Below are positions 14,198 to 18,075 of a stretch of DNA of 18,075 nt, in pieces. The DNA comes from JAGLTA01 sp034660735 (GTDB taxonomy: Bacteria; Patescibacteriota; Patescibacteriia; JAACEG01). The notes beneath the pieces were generated by a model. That model searched no databases, had not been told where the DNA came from, and saw nothing but the letters and a program-made list of their open reading frames with translations. Where the stretch lies: positions 1 to 18,075 of the forward strand of contig JAYEJQ010000025.1 of NCBI GenBank assembly GCA_034660735.1, in the 5' to 3' direction. The position numbers and the translations under genes are program-made. Position 1 is the first letter of the stretch. Every line of letters begins with the position of its first letter.

Positions 14198-14887
14198 ATG
14201 CGACAAGCCAATCCAGAAAAAAATTTAATAATTAAAATAGACGGCAAAGAATACGCGCGGTATCCTGTGAAAACGCATCTGATTACGCCGGACGACAAAG
14301 ATCCAGTTGAAACAATTTGCAAATACGCAAAAAATGTCGTTCAAAAAGGCGACATTGTTTTTGTGAGTGAAAAAGTTATTGCCGTAATGCAAGGGCGGTC
14401 GTATCAAATAGATAAAATAAAATCGTCAAAAATCGCTACGAAACTTAGCAAATATGTTTATAAAAATCCAGCAGGAATTGGATTAGCGATACCAGAAACA
14501 ATGCAATTAGCCATTGAGGAGGCAGGATTATTAAGAATTTTATTTGCCGCTTTTGCCGCGGCAATTACCAAGCCGTTTGGAATTAAAGGGATGTTTTATA
14601 GGGTTGCTGGCGACAAGGCGCGATCAATTGATGGACCAGTGCCTTACGCGATTCCGCCTTATAATAATTACGCGAGCAAAGGACCGATCAATCCGAAAAA
14701 AATCGCTAAAAATATTAGCGCGAAAATAAATGTTCCAGTCGCGATTGTTGACGCGAACGATTTGGGCGTTAGAATTTTAGGCGCGAGTAAAGGAGTTGAT
14801 AAAAAATTGTTGGCGAAAATTTTAAAAGACAATCCGCTAGGGCAAAGCGACGAATGCACCCCAATCGGGATTGTAAGAGAATTGTAA
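14198..14887 (+). CDS. coenzyme F420-0:L-glutamate ligase-like protein (CofE family)
   Basis: The 229-residue protein has the CofE fold. The early block contains VKTHLITPDDKDPVETI (24-40), and GDIVFVSEKVIAVMQGR (51-67) is the family's nucleotide/metal-binding strand-helix. The late part has GMFYRVAGDKARSIDGP (131-147), VAIVDANDLGVRILGAS (181-197) and DNPLGQSDECTPIGIV (211-226). CofE adds glutamates to F420-0 with GTP. The pathway's other genes are not here, and CPR cells are generally thought not to make F420, so the true substrate may be another acceptor. Homologues are frequent in CPR genomes as lone genes. Start ATG at 14198 lies 4 bases after serS stop, so co-transcription is likely. Confidence 0.83.
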   Translation: MRQANPEKNLIIKIDGKEYARYPVKTHLITPDDKDPVETICKYAKNVVQKGDIVFVSEKVIAVMQGRSYQIDKIKSSKIATKLSKYVYKNPAGIGLAIPETMQLAIEEAGLLRILFAAFAAAITKPFGIKGMFYRVAGDKARSIDGPVPYAIPPYNNYASKGPINPKKIAKNISAKINVPVAIVDANDLGVRILGASKGVDKKLLAKILKDNPLGQSDECTPIGIVREL

Positions 14888-14899
14888 ATAAATATACTA

Positions 14900-14927
14900 A
14901 ACATTTAACAATGATTGTTTTAATGTT
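14900..14927 (+). promoter_or_regulatory. stem-loop just before the ABC exporter start
   Basis: AACATT (14900-14905), AACAAT (14907-14912), ATTGTT (14914-14919) and AATGTT (14922-14927) fold into one AT-rich hairpin. Two bases later comes a run of four T, then the ATG at 14934. It may act as a weak terminator for the upstream gene or cover the translation start of the exporter. No promoter is evident in this 46-base gap. Confidence 0.4.
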
Positions 14928-14933
14928 ACTTTT

Positions 14934-16706
14934 ATGCTTTTAAAAAATAATCCAATAATAAATTTATTCAGATATACTTGGCGGTATTCTATTGGAACAA
15001 AAAAACAGGTAATAATTTTTATTTTGCTTTCAATAATCGCTAATTTTATTTGGTTATTAGAACCGATAATAATCGGACGAGTTTTTAATTCAATTCAATT
15101 CTCAGCAGATGACCCGAAATTTTTAGAGTTTATTATAAAAAATTTACTTCTATTAATCTTAATAACAATTGGAGTTTGGATTTTTCACGGAACTTCGCGC
15201 GTGATGGAAACTAAAAACGCGTTTTTAGTTAGAAGAAATTATAAAAACGAAATGTTCAACAAAGTGATGGATTTGCCTGCTTCGTGGCATAAATATCACC
15301 ATTCAGGAGATACGATTGATAAAATAAATAAAGCAAGCGAAAATTTATTTAATTTTGATGGAGGAATTTTTCAAATAGTTAAAGGATTTACACATTTATG
15401 CGGTTCAATTATTATTTTAGCTTGGTTTGATTGGAAAATAGCGCTCGCCGCAATTTTTATTTCTATATTTGTTATTTGGTCAACGTTAAAATTTGATAAA
15501 AAACTTCAAAAAAGATATAAGAAAATATTCAAGGCTGAGAATTATCTTGCTTCTGCGATACACGATTATATCAGCAATATTATAACAATCATAACTTTAC
15601 GATTAAAAAGCAGAGTTGTTAAGGAGATAGATTTTCGCGCGATGAGAAAATATTCTGTATTTAAAGAAAATGCTAAATTAACAGAACTAAAATGGTTTTC
15701 AAACAGTTTTTATATTTCTGTTATGATTTCAGGAGCGCTAATATTCAGCGCTTATAATTCTTATAAAACAGAGGGTGTTATTGTTATTGGTTTGCTTTTT
15801 ATGCTATATAGATATTTAAGTAACATAGGTCGCTCGTTTAATGAATTTGCTTTGATATATGGATCGATAGTGAGAGAAGATGCGGCAGTTGTCGCGGCTG
15901 AAATTATCAATAAGGAATATGATAAATTACCAGTTGAAAAAAAGTATTATTTGCCAAGAAAATGGAATAAAATTCAGATTAAAAATTTAAGTTTTTTTTA
16001 CAAAAATAAAGAAACGAAAAAGGGGCAATTAGACAACATTTCATTGTTAATTGAAAGAAATAAAAAGATAGCATTGATTGGCGAAAGCGGTTGCGGGAAA
16101 AGCACGACTTTTTCTTTGTTGCGAGGATTGCATAATCCAGATAGTGGCGAAATTTTTTGCGACAACAAAAAATTAAAAAATGGATTGGCGCATTTATATA
16201 ATCAAATAACTTTAATTCCACAAGAACCAGAAATTTTTAACTCCACTGTAAAGGAGAATATTACGATGGGAGTTAATGTTAAAAAAGAAAAATTAGATGA
16301 AACAATAAAGATGTCTATATTTAATAAAGTAGTCTCTAAATTAGAAAACGGATTAGACACAAATGTAATGGAAAAGGGAGTCTCTTTGAGCGGAGGAGAA
16401 AAACAGAGATTGGCTTTAGCGCGAGGATTGTTAAGAGCAGAAGATGCTGAATTTCTATTTTTAGACGAGCCAACAAGCAGTGTTGACAGCCATAACGAGA
16501 TGGCGATTTATGAAAATATTTTAAAAAAATTCAAAGATAAAACAATTATAGCGGCTTTTCATCGCTTGAATTTATTGCAATATTTTGATTATATCTATTA
16601 TTTTAAAAATGGAAAAATTATCGCGCAAGGAAAATTTATTGAATTATTAAAAAATAAAGATTTTAAAATTATTTGGGAAAATTATAATAAGCAAGATTTA
16701 ATTTAA
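14934..16706 (+). CDS. ABC exporter half-transporter (membrane domain fused to ATPase)
   Basis: This is a type IV-fold ABC exporter with fused domains. The membrane part (about 1-320) shows six hydrophobic segments near 24-44, 68-85, 150-166, 168-184, 257-275 and 279-292. The ATPase part (about 345-590) has Walker A GESGCGKST (383-391), Q-loop Gln430 in LIPQEPEIF, signature LSGGEKQR (485-492), Walker B FLFLDEP (507-513, catalytic Glu512) and H-loop His543 in AAFHR. All catalytic residues are present. Such proteins work as homo- or heterodimers and export lipids, peptides or drugs; the substrate is not readable. No partner gene is adjacent, which favours a homodimer. ATG at 14934 follows a stem-loop with no Shine-Dalgarno sequence. 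Confidence 0.94.
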   Translation: MLLKNNPIINLFRYTWRYSIGTKKQVIIFILLSIIANFIWLLEPIIIGRVFNSIQFSADDPKFLEFIIKNLLLLILITIGVWIFHGTSRVMETKNAFLVRRNYKNEMFNKVMDLPASWHKYHHSGDTIDKINKASENLFNFDGGIFQIVKGFTHLCGSIIILAWFDWKIALAAIFISIFVIWSTLKFDKKLQKRYKKIFKAENYLASAIHDYISNIITIITLRLKSRVVKEIDFRAMRKYSVFKENAKLTELKWFSNSFYISVMISGALIFSAYNSYKTEGVIVIGLLFMLYRYLSNIGRSFNEFALIYGSIVREDAAVVAAEIINKEYDKLPVEKKYYLPRKWNKIQIKNLSFFYKNKETKKGQLDNISLLIERNKKIALIGESGCGKSTTFSLLRGLHNPDSGEIFCDNKKLKNGLAHLYNQITLIPQEPEIFNSTVKENITMGVNVKKEKLDETIKMSIFNKVVSKLENGLDTNVMEKGVSLSGGEKQRLALARGLLRAEDAEFLFLDEPTSSVDSHNEMAIYENILKKFKDKTIIAAFHRLNLLQYFDYIYYFKNGKIIAQGKFIELLKNKDFKIIWENYNKQDLI

Positions 16707-16736
16707 TAATTATAAAAAATTTAATCATCCGTTGTC

Positions 16737-16765
16737 TTGACAAGATTATTTTATTGCTTTATATT
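16737..16765 (+). promoter_or_regulatory. strong sigma70 promoter for a short leader transcript
   Basis: A perfect TTGACA (16737-16742) and TATATT (16760-16765) are separated by exactly 17 bases, the best promoter in the window. Transcription would start near 16772 and run into a terminator at 16852-16877, giving a transcript of about 105 bases, or continue toward 23S rRNA on readthrough. The TTGTC-TT-GACAA inverse repeat (16732-16743) covers the -35 box. Confidence 0.62.
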
Positions 16766-16783
16766 AAATTCATAAAATAAATT

Positions 16784-16825
16784 ATGGTAAAAACAAAAAT
16801 AATTAAATTTCATTCAAGCGGTTAA
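16784..16825 (+). CDS. possible 13-codon leader peptide
   Basis: An ATG about 12 bases downstream of the predicted transcript start opens the frame MVKTKIIKFHSSG, ending at TAA 16823-16825. The stop lies inside the segment that can pair with the terminator arm, so translation could influence folding. No Shine-Dalgarno sequence is visible. It may be chance. Confidence 0.22.
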   Translation: MVKTKIIKFHSSG

Positions 16826-16851
16826 TGTTTTGATTTTTTGTGTTTTAAAAC

Positions 16852-16877
16852 AAAACCGTCTAAAAGCGGTTTTTTTT
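16852..16877 (+). terminator. intrinsic terminator with a competing upstream partner
   Basis: AAAACCG (16852-16858) pairs with CGGTTTT (16867-16873) around an 8-base loop, and the T tract runs to 16877. The same ascending arm, extended by one base (CAAAACCG, 16851-16858), can instead pair upstream with CGG (16819-16821) plus TTTTG (16828-16832), an alternative that would prevent the terminator. This is the layout of an attenuator. Confidence 0.75.
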
Positions 16878-17069
16878 ATTTTTTAAAATTATTGACATTT
16901 GCTGAAAGTTGAAATTCGCTTTTCACTGGATGTTAATGATTGTTATTTGACAATTAAATAGACGCGTTAACGAGCGTCAAAATTTTAAGTCTGTTTAGCG
17001 ACAGGCTTATATTGCAATTTATTTTAAAAAGGTTCTTATAGTTTCCGCGCGTTTTTTATAGAAATGTGT
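16878..17069 (+). other. leader of the 23S rRNA gene with stem-loops
   Basis: This non-coding stretch precedes 23S rRNA. It has two TTGACA hexamers (16892-16897 and 16947-16952), but neither has a convincing -10 at 16-18 bases. Two hairpins follow: GACGC/GCGTC (16961-16965 and 16974-16978), and AAGTCTGT (16987-16994) with ACAGGCTT (17001-17008, one T-G wobble, 6-base loop). These may be processing stems for the rRNA precursor. No tRNA or 16S sequence is present. Confidence 0.4.
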
Positions 17070-17334
17070 GGAGAAAATATTAAGGGCGTATGGCGGATGC
17101 CTTGACACAAAAAGCCGATGAAGGACGTAGTAGCTTGCGATAAGCTTCGGGGAGGCGGCAAACAACCTTTGATCCGAAGATTTCCGAATGGGGAAACCCA
17201 CTTCGTAGTAATACGGAGGGTCCCGTAGCAATACGGGACGGGCACCCGGGGAAGTGAAACATCTCAGTACCCGGAGGAAAAAAGAATAATAATTATTCCG
17301 TAAGTAGCGGCGAGCGAAAGCGGAACAGCCTAAA

Positions 17335-17412
17335 CCTTATAAACCTTGCGATGATTTTTCGCTTTTGCGAGAAGTCAAAGTATAAAGGATGCAGATCCAT
17401 ATGTTTATAAGG
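17335..17412 (+). other. expanded 23S stem-loop in domain I
   Basis: CCTTATAAAC (17335-17344) pairs with GTTTATAAGG (17403-17412), corresponding to the short hairpin that precedes GGGGTTG in ordinary 23S. Its loop is enlarged to 58 bases and contains a further 10-bp hairpin (GATTTTTCGC with GCGAGAAGTC, G-U pairs allowed) and a small GGAT/ATCC stem. This is an insertion within the rRNA, probably kept as an extra helix. Confidence 0.6.
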
Positions 17413-17722
17413 GGTTGCAAGAGATCGTTTCTGTTTTCTGTGTAAAACAGGACAGAGTTACAAATAATATTTTTAGCAGAATTTGCTGGAAAGCAAAACC
17501 ATAGAGGGTGATAGTCCTGTATGCGAAAAAAATATTACTCTGACGATTTTCTTAAGTACCGCGAGACTCGAGAAATCTTGTGGGAATCTGGGTCGACTAT
17601 GACCCAAGGCTAAATACTTTTTGTGATCGATAGCGGACAAGTACCGTGAGGGAAAGGTGAAAAGTATCCCTGTTAGGGAGATGAAATAGTATCTGAAACC
17701 ATATGCTTACAAGGAATCGGAG

Positions 17723-17889
17723 CCGTGCGTAGCACGGAAATTCCAAATCCAAAATAACAAATCACAAATAAATTCAAAATCATAAATTCAAAAATATTTA
17801 ATATTTATTGTTTAGATATTTGGATTTTGGTTATTGTAATTTGTTTGTAATTTGTAATTTGTAATTTGGTGCTTCCGCGCTGCACGCGG
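17723..17889 (+). other. AT-rich hairpin expansion at the 23S helix-25 region
   Basis: The sequence after ACAAGGAATCGGAG should form a short helix (E. coli about 533-560, helix 25, the site of the eukaryotic ES7 expansion). Here the helix is extended to 167 bases. CCGTGCGTAGCACGG (17723-17737) pairs with CCGCGCTGCACGCGG (17875-17889) at 13 of 15 positions. The helix continues through AAATTCCAAAT (17738-17748) and ATTTGGTGCTT (17864-17874). The distal part is AT-rich and partly self-complementary (CCAAATCCAAAATAAC with its near-inverse near 17823-17838), with a GTAATTT repeat at 17847-17867. It has no long open frame. Confidence 0.7.
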
Positions 17890-17954
17890 TGACGGTGTGC
17901 CTATTGAAGAATGAGCCAACGAGTTTGTTTATATGGCTTGCTTAACCCAGCACT

Positions 17955-18075
17955 AAGTAAATTTTTTAAAAAAAATAATTATTTAAAAAAAGGAGTGGGA
18001 AATGTTTTTTAAAAAGAAAAAAGAGAAGAATAAAAAAAGGAAAAGAAGCAAAAAAGAAAGAAAGATAATAAGGGA
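17955..18075 (+). other. second large 23S insertion, purine-rich, cut by the window end
   Basis: After GGCTTGCTTAACCC the expected rRNA sequence (a short loop followed by GGGGAGCCGAAG-type sequence) is missing. Instead CCCAGCACT and AGTGGGA (about 17947-17955 and 17994-18000) can pair, enclosing T-rich and A-rich blocks. This is followed by a purine-rich tract from 18010 on. AAAGGAG precedes an ATG at 18002 that opens a Lys/Arg-rich frame to the window end (MFFKKKKEKNKKRK, continuing). It could be an expansion helix, an intervening sequence or the start of an intron with an ORF. The downstream part would decide. Confidence 0.5.

Larger units (their letters stand above)
17070..18075 (+). rRNA. 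rrl: 23S ribosomal RNA, 5' part (continues past the window)
   Basis: Domain I landmarks are plain: TATGGCGGATGCC (17089-17101), GATGAAGGACGTAG, GATTTCCGAATGGGGAAACCC (17178-17199), GAAACATCTCAGTACCC, GTAGCGGCGAGCGAAAG (17305-17321), CCAAGGCTAAATACT and GTACCGTGAGGGAAAGGTGAAAAG (17641-17664). The mature 5' end is set near 17070 by alignment with the E. coli start and could be off by several bases. Three expansions interrupt the standard sequence (17345-17402, 17723-17889 and from about 17955). The last landmarks before the final insert are ATGAGCCAACGAGTTTG and GGCTTGCTTAACCC. No 16S rRNA or tRNA gene lies in the 17 kb upstream, so the 23S gene is separated from 16S, unless 16S follows downstream. 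Confidence 0.96.

Noticed and set aside
17019..17262. Three overlapping reverse-strand frames
   Set aside because: They lie across the conserved 5' end of 23S rRNA and its leader and have no protein features.
18002..18075. Lys/Arg-rich frame with an upstream AAAGGAG as a protein-coding gene
   Set aside because: The tract is almost only purines, so any frame gives Lys, Arg and Glu, and it is cut by the window end. It is kept only as part of the rRNA insertion.
1..18075. CRISPR arrays, tRNA genes, transposase genes and phage genes
   Set aside because: I scanned for regularly spaced repeats, T-arm/acceptor patterns and transposase or phage motifs and found none.

Overview
The window is AT-rich, uses the standard bacterial code (TGA ends several genes) and carries every recognisable gene on the + strand. 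Several traits point to a Patescibacteria/CPR (Parcubacteria-like) genome. They are a DUF8128-type membrane protein next to a VirD4/TraG-like ATPase with a C-terminal zinc ribbon, anchored proteins with TSP3-type calcium loops and Asn-rich linkers, an F420-ligase-like protein, a remnant of a GEAYYINP-type C-terminal domain, and a 23S rRNA with several expansions and no 16S gene beside it. The lineage is inferred from family content. It is not read from a 16S sequence.

Layout. Positions 31-166 hold an unassigned structured RNA that ends like an intrinsic terminator, followed by an SppA (S49) protease gene. Positions 1172-1734 are accessory DNA: a decayed CPR-type domain, a terminator, a C/G-run inverted-repeat element with an extra arm, and a good promoter. 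Positions 1735-4945 encode the membrane protein/ATPase pair. Positions 5003-6901 encode two single-pass proteins with calcium-loop motifs, separated by a small repeat. Positions 6904-8728 are a tight housekeeping run of ybeY, an undecaprenol/diacylglycerol-kinase-like gene and tsaD. Then comes lysS.

Positions 10406-12863 are a more plastic stretch: a possible toxin, a ribbon-helix-helix antitoxin with a palindromic operator candidate, a cytidylyltransferase overlapping a Fic protein whose catalytic His is replaced by Gln, a deoxyribosyltransferase-like protein, and a dubious micro-ORF. Positions 12889-16706 hold serS, the CofE-like gene and an ABC exporter. Positions 16707-17069 contain a strong promoter, a tiny leader ORF and a terminator whose strand can also pair upstream, then hairpins leading into the 5' part of 23S rRNA (17070 to the window end). 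The 23S shows three expansions: a 58-nt loop insert, a 167-nt AT-rich hairpin at the helix-25 region, and a third that is cut by the window edge.

How the parts work together. The housekeeping genes cover translation fidelity (lysS, serS, tsaD, ybeY, 23S). The envelope genes (SppA, the kinase, the ABC exporter, the calcium-loop proteins, the ATPase pair) suggest a cell that invests in surface export and contact. No convincing Shine-Dalgarno sequence precedes the protein genes I inspected, so initiation here appears to rely on AT-rich leaders and translational coupling.
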